DNA of 9,066 bases, taken from positions 1-9,066 of the forward strand of contig CAZPSP010000107.1 in assembly GCA_964589285.1 (NCBI GenBank), given 5' to 3'. The notes under the pieces are model-generated. The model saw only the letters and a program-made list of their open reading frames with translations, had not been told where the DNA came from and searched no databases. The stretch is from DAOUEG01 sp964589285 (lineage in GTDB: Bacteria; Chloroflexota; Dehalococcoidia; Dehalococcoidales; RBG-16-60-22). Shown in pieces: positions 1-5,249 of this stretch (within the stretch, counting starts at the first letter, position 1; every line of letters starts with the position of its first letter). A program made the translations under genes and the position numbers.

Positions 1-24
1 CTTCGACAGGCTCAGGATGAGCGG
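1..24. repeat. Dispersed palindromic repeat, cut by window edge
   Basis: The first 24 bases contain a perfect 13-base palindrome: GCTCA (10-14), loop GGA, TGAGC (18-22), preceded by CTTCGACAG. From general knowledge, sequences of the CTTCGACAGGCTCAGGATGA type occur many times in intergenic regions of many environmental bacterial genomes, Chloroflexota among them. Here it sits 26 bases beyond the stop of the minus-strand gene at 51-329, so it is intergenic. Its left part lies outside the window. The copy number cannot be seen from one window. Confidence 0.55.
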
Positions 25-50
25 TCTACGGGTATTCGTGCCAAATAATA

Positions 51-329
51 TCAGAGCCTATCGGCTACCTTGAGGAACAGCCGTGCCAGGGTTTTCCGTT
101 CTTCGCTGTCCGCGGCGTCCCAGAGGTCGGCGATGAGTTCTTCTTGTTCGGACAGGGAGCAGACGCGGGCGGTGAGAAACGCGTCCAGGCGGTCAACGAG
201 GTTACGGATGGTCTCGTCACGGTAGTACTCGCGGCTGCCTTCGATAGTCTCTTTCAGGTGGCGCCGCCAGTCCGTCCAGCAGACATCGTAGTCCAGCGAT
301 TGCAGGTGGGTCTTCAAGTCGTCATCCAT
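51..329 (-). CDS. Small hypothetical protein, 92 aa
   Basis: I do not recognise this family. The start is well supported: on the minus strand an AGGAGG lies five bases before the ATG. The protein is soluble, highly charged and probably all-helical, with no signal peptide or membrane segment. It is rich in Asp, Glu, Arg and Trp (two Trp at residues 18 and 21, in CWTDWRRHL). Two cysteines (17 and 57) are far apart and form no metal motif. The C-terminal third (LSEQEELIADLWDAADSEER) looks like a helical hairpin of the kind found in small regulatory or adaptor proteins, but that is only an impression. It is divergent from the PanE-like gene at 463, with a 133-base gap that would have to hold both promoters. 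The function is unknown; that it is a real gene rests on the ribosome binding site and the even, protein-like composition. Confidence 0.75.
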   Translation of the reverse strand: MDDDLKTHLQSLDYDVCWTDWRRHLKETIEGSREYYRDETIRNLVDRLDAFLTARVCSLSEQEELIADLWDAADSEERKTLARLFLKVADRL

Positions 330-391
330 ACCCGCCTCCTGTTCCTATCTTTACCGCGTATGGTACCAGACAAACGGCCGGCCTGCCAGAC

Positions 392-420
392 TTGCGGCGG
401 GGCGGTCAATGAAGTATCCT
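392..420 (+). promoter_or_regulatory. Candidate sigma70-type promoter of panE-like/EFR1 operon
   Basis: TTGCGG at 392-397 and TATCCT at 415-420 are separated by 17 bases, about 43 bases before the ATG at 463. Each hexamer matches the consensus only in part (three or four of six), so the call is weak. It is the best pair I see in the divergent gap 330-462. No clear promoter for the minus-strand gene was found there. Confidence 0.3.
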
Positions 421-462
421 AGCCAATAAAAACCGAGTAGACCGAAAAGCGGAGCGTATTTA

Positions 463-1431
463 ATGAGATACATCATTTACGGGGCCGGCGGCATCGGCAG
501 CATTATGGGCGGGCACCTGTTCCGCACCGGGCACGACGCGGTGCTCATCGGGCGGCCCGGTCACGTCAACGCCATCAAAAGGAACGGCCTCAAGCTGGTA
601 ACGCCCACCGGGACGCATGTCCTACGAATTCCGGCGGTCACCGGACCGGAACAGATCCAGTTCAGGCCCGACGACGTCATCCTCCTCTGCATGAAAGGGC
701 AGAATACGGAAGACGCCATGAAGGACCTGAGAAAGCAGGCGGACCGGATCCCGGTCTTCTGTTTCCAGAACGGCGTCCGCAACGAGGAAATCGTTGCGGA
801 ACATTACCCGGACGTATACGGCGTCATGGTGCGCGTCGGGGCGGTGTATATCACCGATGGAGAGGTGGTCTGCCGGCGGGACCCGCCCGGCTGGTACATC
901 ATCGGGCGTTATCCTCACGGGACAGACCAGACAGCGGAATCGGTCGCCGAAGGCCTGCGGGAAGCAGGGTACTTCGTCCGCACGTCGGAGAACGTCATGC
1001 CTTACAAGTGGGGCAAGCTCATGGCCAATCTCGGCAACGCCGTGGGGGCGATAACGGATGGGAGCTGGGAGGAGACCGGTTTCATCTACCGGGCGCTGGC
1101 GGACGAGGCTCGGGCCGTCGTGGAGAAGGCCGGTATCGAGGTCATTTCCCAGGAACGGGTCAGCAGGGAATGGCCGGAGATATCCGTGCCGCTGAAAGGC
1201 GAAATCAAGACGAACGAGCAGAGTTCCACCTGGCAGAGCCTGGCGCGCGGCCAGGGCAGCGTCGAGACGGGCTTTCTCAACGGGGAGATCGTGCGGGTGG
1301 CACGGCGTATAGGCCTGGAAGCGCCTTTAAATGATAAAATCACCGATCTAATTAAAGAAATGGCTGTAGGGAAGGAAAGGCCGGGTAAATACAGCCCGCG
1401 GGAGCTTGCCGGGCGATTGGGGCTTGACTGA
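463..1431 (+). CDS. 2-dehydropantoate 2-reductase family protein (PanE/ApbA-like)
   Basis: A 322-residue cytoplasmic NAD(P)H-dependent reductase of the ketopantoate reductase family, which reduces 2-oxo acids such as 2-dehydropantoate to the hydroxy acid. The N-terminal Rossmann domain (about 1-175) opens with the dinucleotide loop GAGGIG (7-12). The all-helical C-terminal domain starts at KWGKLMANLGNA; Lys185 and Asn189 match the catalytic lysine and substrate asparagine of the family (E. coli PanE Lys176 and Asn180, aligned from memory). SS at 254-255 and Glu268 in the VETGFLNGEIV segment match further active-site positions. The length is normal. A GGAG lies eight bases before the ATG. It is followed after 12 bases by the EFR1-type gene, so the two are co-transcribed. 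No panB or panC is nearby, and the family has many paralogues acting on other 2-oxo acids, so the pantoate role is unproven; I give no gene symbol. Confidence 0.88.
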   Translation: MRYIIYGAGGIGSIMGGHLFRTGHDAVLIGRPGHVNAIKRNGLKLVTPTGTHVLRIPAVTGPEQIQFRPDDVILLCMKGQNTEDAMKDLRKQADRIPVFCFQNGVRNEEIVAEHYPDVYGVMVRVGAVYITDGEVVCRRDPPGWYIIGRYPHGTDQTAESVAEGLREAGYFVRTSENVMPYKWGKLMANLGNAVGAITDGSWEETGFIYRALADEARAVVEKAGIEVISQERVSREWPEISVPLKGEIKTNEQSSTWQSLARGQGSVETGFLNGEIVRVARRIGLEAPLNDKITDLIKEMAVGKERPGKYSPRELAGRLGLD

Positions 1432-1443
1432 ACAGGAGGACCA

Positions 1444-2262
1444 ATGGAGATACAGACCCTGCATCTCGTCTATTTTTCACCGACCGGCACGACGAAGAAA
1501 ACGCTGGAATCCATTGCGCGGGGGACCGGAGTCAAGAACATCGTCCACCACGATGTGACGCTGCCGGATTCCGTTCCGAGGGAAATCATCGAGATACCCA
1601 TCGATGAGATGGCGGTCTTCGGCGCGCCTGTCTATGCCGGGAGGCTCCCGGACGCGGCGGTGACGCGGCTCAGCAAGTTCAGGTCGGCGGGTTCGCCGGC
1701 GGCGGCCGCGGTCCTCTACGGCAACCGGGAATACGAGGACGCCCTGCTGGAACTCGGGGAGTTAGCGGCCTGGACGGGCTTTGTGGTCATCGGGGCGGGG
1801 GCTTTTCTCGGGGAGCATTCGTACTCCACGCCGGAAACGCCCATCGCCGCCGGCCGGCCGGATGCGGAAGATGAGCGTGCGGCCGAGGCGTTCGGACGGG
1901 ACCTGATGGAGCTTTTCCGCGCCATTTCCATCCCGGATGATGTCACGCCGCCGGAACTGCCCGGCAACCGGCCTTACCGGGAGAAGGTCAAACACCCCAA
2001 GGCCCCGCCGGAAACCGACCCGCAACGGTGTACCCTCTGCGGCGCATGCGTTGATGTCTGCCCGGTCGGGGCTATCAACATCGGCGGGAGGGTAGAGACG
2101 GACGCGGAATCATGTATCCTGTGCTGTGCCTGTATCAAGGCATGCCCGGAGCAGGCCCGTGTGATGACAGACCCGCGGATGAAGCGGATAACGGAGCGGG
2201 TCCGGAGCCTGGCCGACCGGCGAAAGGAACCGGAGACATTCATCGGCGGAGCGTCTTCATAG
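1444..2262 (+). CDS. EFR1-type protein: flavodoxin-like domain plus two [4Fe-4S] clusters
   Basis: A 272-residue cytoplasmic electron carrier. Residues 5-165 form a flavodoxin-like fold: the LVYFSPTGTTKKT segment (8-20) carries the FMN phosphate-binding loop, and the region around VFGAPVYAGRLP (58-69) fits the second FMN loop. The C-terminal part is a bacterial 2[4Fe-4S] ferredoxin domain with two CxxCxxCxxxCP motifs: Cys196, 199, 202, 206 and Cys224, 227, 230, 234, with an extra Cys228. This architecture is that of the EFR1 family (flavodoxin plus ferredoxin), whose partners are mostly unknown. AGGAGG lies five bases before the ATG, and the gene follows the PanE-like reductase by 12 bases, which suggests linked transcription and perhaps linked redox work. 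The fused flavin and Fe-S domains could step between one- and two-electron transfer. Family assignment is confident; the electron donor and acceptor are not visible. Confidence 0.88.
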   Translation: MEIQTLHLVYFSPTGTTKKTLESIARGTGVKNIVHHDVTLPDSVPREIIEIPIDEMAVFGAPVYAGRLPDAAVTRLSKFRSAGSPAAAAVLYGNREYEDALLELGELAAWTGFVVIGAGAFLGEHSYSTPETPIAAGRPDAEDERAAEAFGRDLMELFRAISIPDDVTPPELPGNRPYREKVKHPKAPPETDPQRCTLCGACVDVCPVGAINIGGRVETDAESCILCCACIKACPEQARVMTDPRMKRITERVRSLADRRKEPETFIGGASS

Positions 2263-2354
2263 GAGGGAGAATCAGCCAGTTAAGGGGCGTTACGGGTCCT
2301 TCAAGCCGCTGTTTCAATAATAGGAACCGGTGTGCTAATTTCCGCAAAGTCCTT

Positions 2355-2360
2355 TATAAT
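2355..2360 (+). promoter_or_regulatory. -10 box of the MarR gene
   Basis: A perfect TATAAT lies 35 bases upstream of the MarR start codon. No good -35 hexamer exists at 16-18 bases upstream (TGTGCT at 2331-2336 is the nearest), which would fit a promoter of modest strength or one helped by other contacts. A start of transcription near 2367 would give a leader of about 30 bases. Confidence 0.55.
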
Positions 2361-2376
2361 GATAACGAGTCATTAT
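2356..2376. promoter_or_regulatory. Candidate MarR operator, perfect inverted repeat over the -10 box
   Basis: ATAATGA at 2356-2362 and TCATTAT at 2370-2376 are perfect inverted copies separated by seven bases, giving a 21-base site. The left arm covers five of the six bases of the -10 hexamer and the right arm covers the likely transcription start. MarR dimers commonly bind such pseudo-palindromes and repress their own gene by blocking polymerase, so autoregulation by the protein encoded 20 bases downstream is the natural reading. The binding itself is inference. Confidence 0.55.
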
Positions 2377-2395
2377 TGACCGAAGTTGCCGGGGT

Positions 2396-2887
2396 ATGAG
2401 CATCAAAAATTATACGTCCGAGGGCGGAGACCCCCACTACGACATTTTCCGGTTATGGCGGGTACTTGACCTTACCAGGTTCCTGATAGCGCGTCTCCGG
2501 GAACAGGAGCTTGCCCGGTTCAATATAACACCGGAGCAGGCCTATGTCCTGGATATTTTGGCCGACGGCGAGGGCTCGAGCACGATCAACGAGATCGTGA
2601 AGATCACGGCCCGGCGCCACCACTCCATTTCCACTCTCATACGCCGAATGATAGACCAGGGCCTGGTGAGCCGGAGCACGAACACCATAGATCGCCGGAA
2701 ACTCGACATTTATATCACGGAAAAGGGCCGCCGGCTTTACAACAACATCACCAGAGATTCGATCATCGAAGTTTTCAGTTGCCTCGATAAGGCCCGGAGA
2801 ACGCAGATGGAACAAGGTCTCCTGCAATTGCTCCGGTCCGCACACATCGCCACTGACAACAAGTACAAGCCGCCGGACATGGATTGA
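2396..2887 (+). CDS. MarR family transcriptional regulator
   Basis: A 163-residue winged helix-turn-helix DNA-binding protein. Helices at about 15-58 would give the dimer and ligand-binding part. The helix-turn-helix covers about 62-88 (STINEIVKI, then HHSISTLIRRMIDQGLV), and the wing at 91-108 holds the family's conserved D99-R100-R101-K102 before the strand LDIYITEKG. The C-terminal helix (120-150) completes the dimer interface. Length and order are normal for MarR. The only cysteine is Cys129 near the C-terminus, so it lacks the N-terminal sensing cysteine of OhrR-type thiol regulators; a small-molecule ligand is more likely, but is unknown. The ribosome binding site is poor (only GGGG directly before TATG), which suggests low expression. 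The gene has its own promoter and a probable operator at 2356-2376. Possible targets are itself, the upstream reductase operon or the downstream redox operon; none is shown. Confidence 0.9.
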   Translation: MSIKNYTSEGGDPHYDIFRLWRVLDLTRFLIARLREQELARFNITPEQAYVLDILADGEGSSTINEIVKITARRHHSISTLIRRMIDQGLVSRSTNTIDRRKLDIYITEKGRRLYNNITRDSIIEVFSCLDKARRTQMEQGLLQLLRSAHIATDNKYKPPDMD

Positions 2888-3018
2888 CGGCGTCTAAATC
2901 TTATATATCGAAGTATCGAAAAGTTTACCGATATTCATGGGACCATCCTGCCTGTCCGAGCCTGAAATAAAGCTCCCGGCGTTTAGGTTCTGCTTGGTTT
3001 TGGTTGGTCACACATGTT

Positions 3019-3090
3019 GTCTTTGCGAGCGTAGCGAAGCAATCCCGATCTTCGAGATTGCCACAGGGCCTGAAGGCCCTTCGCAATGAC
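3019..3090. repeat. 72-bp dispersed hairpin repeat (MITE-like)
   Basis: The element has near-perfect inverted ends (GTCTTTGCGA at 3019-3028 against GTCATTGCGA read inward from 3090, nine of ten matching). Inside is a second pair, GCAATC (3039-3044) with GATTGC (3056-3061), and then a perfect GC-rich hairpin, GGGCCT-GA-AGGCCC (3066-3079). From general knowledge, sequences of the form GTCATTGCGAGCG...GCAATC...GCAATGAC are spread through intergenic regions of many bacterial genomes, including Chloroflexota, and behave like non-autonomous mobile repeats. There is no coding capacity. It lies between the MarR gene and the promoter at 3142, where the hairpin could also slow read-through transcription. 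Confidence 0.75.
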
Positions 3091-3141
3091 ACTGGCTTTA
3101 TCAATCAACCAGATGCAAATAGTACCGGCGTTTATCCTGTT

Positions 3142-3171
3142 TTGACAATCCGCGGAGGCCTGTGCTATATA
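3142..3171 (+). promoter_or_regulatory. Sigma70-type promoter of the C_GCAxxG/dsrC operon
   Basis: A perfect -35 TTGACA (3142-3147) and a -10 TATATA (3166-3171) are separated by 18 bases. This is the best consensus promoter in the window. Transcription would start near 3178, giving a leader of about 100 bases before the ATG at 3278, and would run through the three plus-strand genes to 4763. Confidence 0.65.
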
Positions 3172-3277
3172 TACGCTGAATTGCGGCTTGCCGACCGGCT
3201 GCCAGCCAACTACGATTTTCCCTTGACTGGACGGCGGGAATCCGCTGGTACGATAATGGAACAGGGAGGACACGGAC

Positions 3278-3913
3278 ATGCCTGATTATGCAGCTCTAAA
3301 ACAAAAAGTGGATGAACTGGCCGCCCGGAAGTGGGACGATGCCGGCATCGATGCCAGGGTCAAAAAACTGTTCGCGGAAGGGATACCGAAGAAGGACCTG
3401 GACCCGAAGAAGCTTCTGGCGAACAAGGCGGAAATACTCGACCGCGTTCAGTTGCGCGCTGAAGAAAACAATTACTACTTAAAAAACTGTTCCCAGGGAA
3501 CCGCCCTGGCGCTGCTGGAGGAGTTCGGGCTGGGCACGATGAAGAACATCGAAGCCCTTGAATTCTTTCCGGGTATCGGCGGCATGGGAGAGGTCTGCGG
3601 CGGTATCACCGGCAGCCTCGTAGCGCTCGGCCTGCTTTTCAACCGTGATAAACGCATCGAGCCCGACCAGATCGGCAAAGGCATGAAGCTGGCGCAGAAG
3701 TTCATCGCCTACTTCGAGGACGAGGTAGGGGAGATCCACTGCGCGGACATCATCGAGACCGTGGTCATCGGCAAGAAACTGAATCCGGGCGAGAGCGATG
3801 CCGCGATGTCGCAATTCGCCGGCGAGAAGGGCTTTGAAAAGTGCGGCCTGCCTCCGGGGACCGGGGCCAGGTTGTGCGCGGAGTTCATTATCGACTACCT
3901 GAACAAGTCTTGA
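3278..3913 (+). CDS. C_GCAxxG_C_C family redox protein
   Basis: A 211-residue cytoplasmic protein of the putative redox-active C_GCAxxG_C_C family, whose conserved cysteines are thought to bind a metal centre or cycle as thiols; the reaction is not known. The diagnostic parts are in order: NCSQGTALALLEEFG with Cys71, then FFPGIGGMGEVCGGITGSLVALGL with Cys107 in the family's glycine-rich CGxxTG signature (95-118), then Cys155 (GEIHCADI) and Cys189, with a further Cys200 near the C-terminus. Residues 1-60 form a charged helical N-terminal extension. There is no signal peptide. GGGAGGA lies seven bases before the ATG. It is first in an operon driven by the promoter at 3142-3171 and is followed after 27 bases by dsrC. 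The linkage suggests thiol or persulfide chemistry, which is inference. The family call is firm; the function is open. Confidence 0.85.
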   Translation: MPDYAALKQKVDELAARKWDDAGIDARVKKLFAEGIPKKDLDPKKLLANKAEILDRVQLRAEENNYYLKNCSQGTALALLEEFGLGTMKNIEALEFFPGIGGMGEVCGGITGSLVALGLLFNRDKRIEPDQIGKGMKLAQKFIAYFEDEVGEIHCADIIETVVIGKKLNPGESDAAMSQFAGEKGFEKCGLPPGTGARLCAEFIIDYLNKS

Positions 3914-3940
3914 AGAAACCTGCGAGAAGGAAACTAGACC

Positions 3941-4258
3941 ATGCCCAAGATAGAACTGGCCGGTGAGATGTACGAAGTCGATGCGGACGGTTTCCTGCAG
4001 GAACCCGACCGATGGAACGAGGACCTTGCCCGGGCGTATGCCGCCAGGGAAGGGATAACCGAGCTTACGGAAGAACACTGGAAAATCATACGCTACCTGC
4101 GCGACTATTACCGGAAGAACGGCATGTGCCCCACGATACGGAACCTGACCAGGGACATGGATATCCGGCTCCGGCGTATCTACGATCTGTTCCCGGAAGG
4201 TCCCGGTGATTCAGCGTGCAAGTGGGCCGGAATACCCGGCACAACGGGCTGTCATTAG
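3941..4258 (+). CDS. dsrC: DsrC sulfur-relay protein (TusE/DsrC/DsvC family)
   Basis: A 105-residue cytoplasmic protein of the DsrC/TusE family. In sulfate reducers DsrC carries the sulfur from siroheme sulfite reductase DsrAB as a trisulfide that membrane DsrMKJOP then reduces. The sequence shows the full family layout: N-terminal strands (IELAGEMYEVDADGFL), a helical core with LTEEHWKIIRYLRDYY and PTIRNLTRDM, and the flexible C-terminal arm ACKWAGIPGTTGCH. Both redox cysteines of true DsrC are present, Cys93 and the penultimate Cys104, ten residues apart; TusE-type members keep only the last one. There is an extra Cys63 before PTIR. A GAAGGA lies about nine bases before the ATG, and the gene follows the C_GCAxxG gene by 27 bases. 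No dsrAB or dsrMK lies in the window, so its partner could be elsewhere in the genome or a different enzyme. Confidence 0.93.
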   Translation: MPKIELAGEMYEVDADGFLQEPDRWNEDLARAYAAREGITELTEEHWKIIRYLRDYYRKNGMCPTIRNLTRDMDIRLRRIYDLFPEGPGDSACKWAGIPGTTGCH

Positions 4259-4328
4259 GGCTGGAACAAACCGGCATGGAGATGTTCCGGCAAGACCGGG
4301 GACGGTTGTCCGGAATGACGGGAGGGAT

Positions 4329-4763
4329 ATGAAAGGCAGCAATAAAGATATCGTTGAAACATTCTGCCGGGACGTTTTCGTCAACCATGACCTGTCACAC
4401 CTCGACGAATACATGCGGGACGACTATATCCAGCACAACGACATCGCCGAAACCGGCAAGCAGGGGTTCAAGGACCTCTTCATCAAGACATTCGAGTCCT
4501 TGCCGGACTTCAAGTATACCGTGCATATGACCGTGGCCGAGGGGGATATCGTGGTGGTTTACAGCACCATGACCGCCACGCACGAGGGTGAATGGCTCGA
4601 CCAGGCCCCTACCGGGAACCGTATCAAGATCGATGTCGTCGATATCTTTCGCGTCCGTGACGGCATGATAGCCGAACACTGGGACGTGGCGGACACGTTG
4701 ACGCTTTTCAGCCAGATGGGGGCCGTTCAGCGCCCGAAGTACGAGGTGAAGAAAAGGGACTGA
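4329..4763 (+). CDS. SnoaL-like polyketide cyclase/ester cyclase family protein
   Basis: A 144-residue soluble protein with the NTF2-like cone fold of the SnoaL group. Typical features are the N-terminal helices, the YIQHN motif at 33-37 (DDYIQHN), a GFKDLF helix after a short loop, TATHEGEWL (82-90), and the C-terminal strand pair DVVDIFRVRDGMIAEHWDVAD (102-122), in which His117 and the Asp residues line the pocket in this family. I chose the ATG at 4329 because GGAGGG lies just before it and the family begins at this point; a longer reading from 4206 would overlap dsrC out of frame. It is third in the operon, 70 bases after dsrC. Members range from aldol cyclases to proteins of unknown activity, so no substrate can be given, and the link to thiol chemistry is unclear. 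Confidence 0.85.
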   Translation: MKGSNKDIVETFCRDVFVNHDLSHLDEYMRDDYIQHNDIAETGKQGFKDLFIKTFESLPDFKYTVHMTVAEGDIVVVYSTMTATHEGEWLDQAPTGNRIKIDVVDIFRVRDGMIAEHWDVADTLTLFSQMGAVQRPKYEVKKRD

Positions 4764-4781
4764 CCGAATTGTTAAGGCGAT

Positions 4782-4798
4782 GCCCGGAACGCGCGGGC
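4782..4798. terminator. Weak candidate terminator between convergent genes
   Basis: GCCCG (4782-4786) and CGGGC (4794-4798) can form a five-pair stem with a seven-base loop in the 39-base gap between the converging stops of the SnoaL-like and PRC-barrel genes. There is no real T-run on either side (only CTATTT downstream on the plus strand), so intrinsic termination would be poor. The position is the main argument. Confidence 0.25.
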
Positions 4799-4802
4799 GC
4801 GG

Positions 4803-5039
4803 CTATTTCAACCCCACCGGGGAGTTCTCCAGGGACTCCTTACTCACGGTCAGGATCACCTTTTCGCCGATAGTGCCGATCTTGTCCGCGGTGAGAGGGA
4901 CCTTCTTGATCATCCCCGTTTTCAGTATGAAATGTTCGACGGTCCCTTGTGCCATGTTCAACTCAACGTCCATAATACTGCCGACCTTATTGGCGTTGAC
5001 ATCCAGCACTTCTTTTTTGGTTAACTCGCTCAGTAACAT
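4803..5039 (-). CDS. PRC-barrel domain protein, 78 aa
   Basis: A single PRC-barrel domain, similar to the short YlmC/YmxH group. The small six-stranded barrel is visible as alternating strands: LLSELTKKEVLDVNANKVGSI (2-22), MDVELNMAQGTVEHFILK (23-40), IKKVPLTADKIGTIGEKVILTV (44-65). The residue pattern 'V-x-D/N-x-x-x-x-x-x-G-x-I-x-D-V-E' is typical. There are no cysteines, no signal peptide and no extra domain, so it is a stand-alone module. PRC barrels are known in RNA processing (RimM), in photosynthetic reaction centres and in many small proteins of unknown role. The start is secure: AAAGGAG lies about nine bases before the ATG on the minus strand. It is monocistronic, divergent from the polyferredoxin gene, and convergent with the SnoaL-like gene. 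I cannot assign a process. Confidence 0.85.
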   Translation of the reverse strand: MLLSELTKKEVLDVNANKVGSIMDVELNMAQGTVEHFILKTGMIKKVPLTADKIGTIGEKVILTVSKESLENSPVGLK

Positions 5040-5212
5040 TTACCTTTTCTCCTTTGACGCCATTTTCAAGAGATACTATCCGGCGGTACCAATTCGTTCA
5101 TTTCCTGATCGGGTATGGAGTATTCCTACACTTGCATGGTATCATCCGGCACAAAGAACTGCCGTTACGCTGGATGACGCCCGTTGGTTTCCAGTCTCGC
5201 CCCCAAGCGTGC

Positions 5213-5218
5213 TATAAT
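5213..5218 (+). promoter_or_regulatory. -10 box of the polyferredoxin/AOR operon
   Basis: A perfect TATAAT lies 32 bases before the ATG at 5250. The -35 region is poor: TTCCAG at 5189-5194 is at an 18-base spacing but matches only in part. The leader would be about 25 bases. It is the only good promoter element I see on the plus strand in the divergent gap 5040-5249. Confidence 0.45.
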
Positions 5219-5249
5219 CGCTGTGGACATTTTGCCCGGAGGAACTGCC

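Larger units (their letters stand above)
2888..3277. other. Gene-free stretch of 390 bases between MarR and the thiol/redox operon
   Basis: I see no convincing gene here; open frames on either strand run through the dispersed repeat at 3019-3090 and look like chance. The first part (2900-2940) is AT-rich, with TATCGAA twice at 8-base spacing (2906-2912, 2914-2920) and ATATCG (2905-2910) mirrored by CGATAT (2929-2934). This is too weak to call a terminator or an operator. After the repeat comes the promoter at 3142-3171, and then a leader of roughly 100 bases before the ATG at 3278 in which I see no recognisable riboswitch. Confidence 0.6.

Noticed and set aside
2453..2845. 130-codon minus-strand frame inside the MarR gene
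   Set aside because: The opposite strand encodes an intact winged-helix protein; the minus-strand translation shows no family feature.
2905..2934. ATATCG/CGATAT inverted pair after the MarR gene as a terminator
   Set aside because: The stem is only six AT-rich pairs with an 18-base loop and has no T-run after it.
3223..3257. TTGACT (3223-3228) with GATAAT (3252-3257) as a promoter nearer the C_GCAxxG gene
   Set aside because: The spacing is 23 bases, outside the normal range, and the pair at 3142-3171 fits far better.
3252..3258. ATAATG half-site near the C_GCAxxG start as a second MarR operator
   Set aside because: Only six bases of one arm are present and there is no inverted partner at the expected distance.
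3004..3285. Open frames on both strands between 2983 and 3285
   Set aside because: They run through the 72-bp dispersed repeat and the promoter at 3142-3171, and have no ribosome binding site.
4206..4328. N-terminal extension of the SnoaL-like protein from an ATG at 4206
   Set aside because: It would overlap dsrC out of frame, lacks a ribosome binding site, and the added 41 residues are Arg/Pro/Gly-rich and unlike the family; the ATG at 4329 has GGAGGG directly upstream.
4780..5217. 145-codon plus-strand frame opposite the PRC-barrel gene
   Set aside because: It is antisense to a recognisable PRC-barrel gene with a good ribosome binding site and shows no protein-like features of its own.
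5184..5249. N-terminal extension of the polyferredoxin from an ATG at 5184
   Set aside because: The extension would cross the TATAAT at 5213-5218, and the ATG at 5250 has a GGAGG at the right distance and begins where the family begins.
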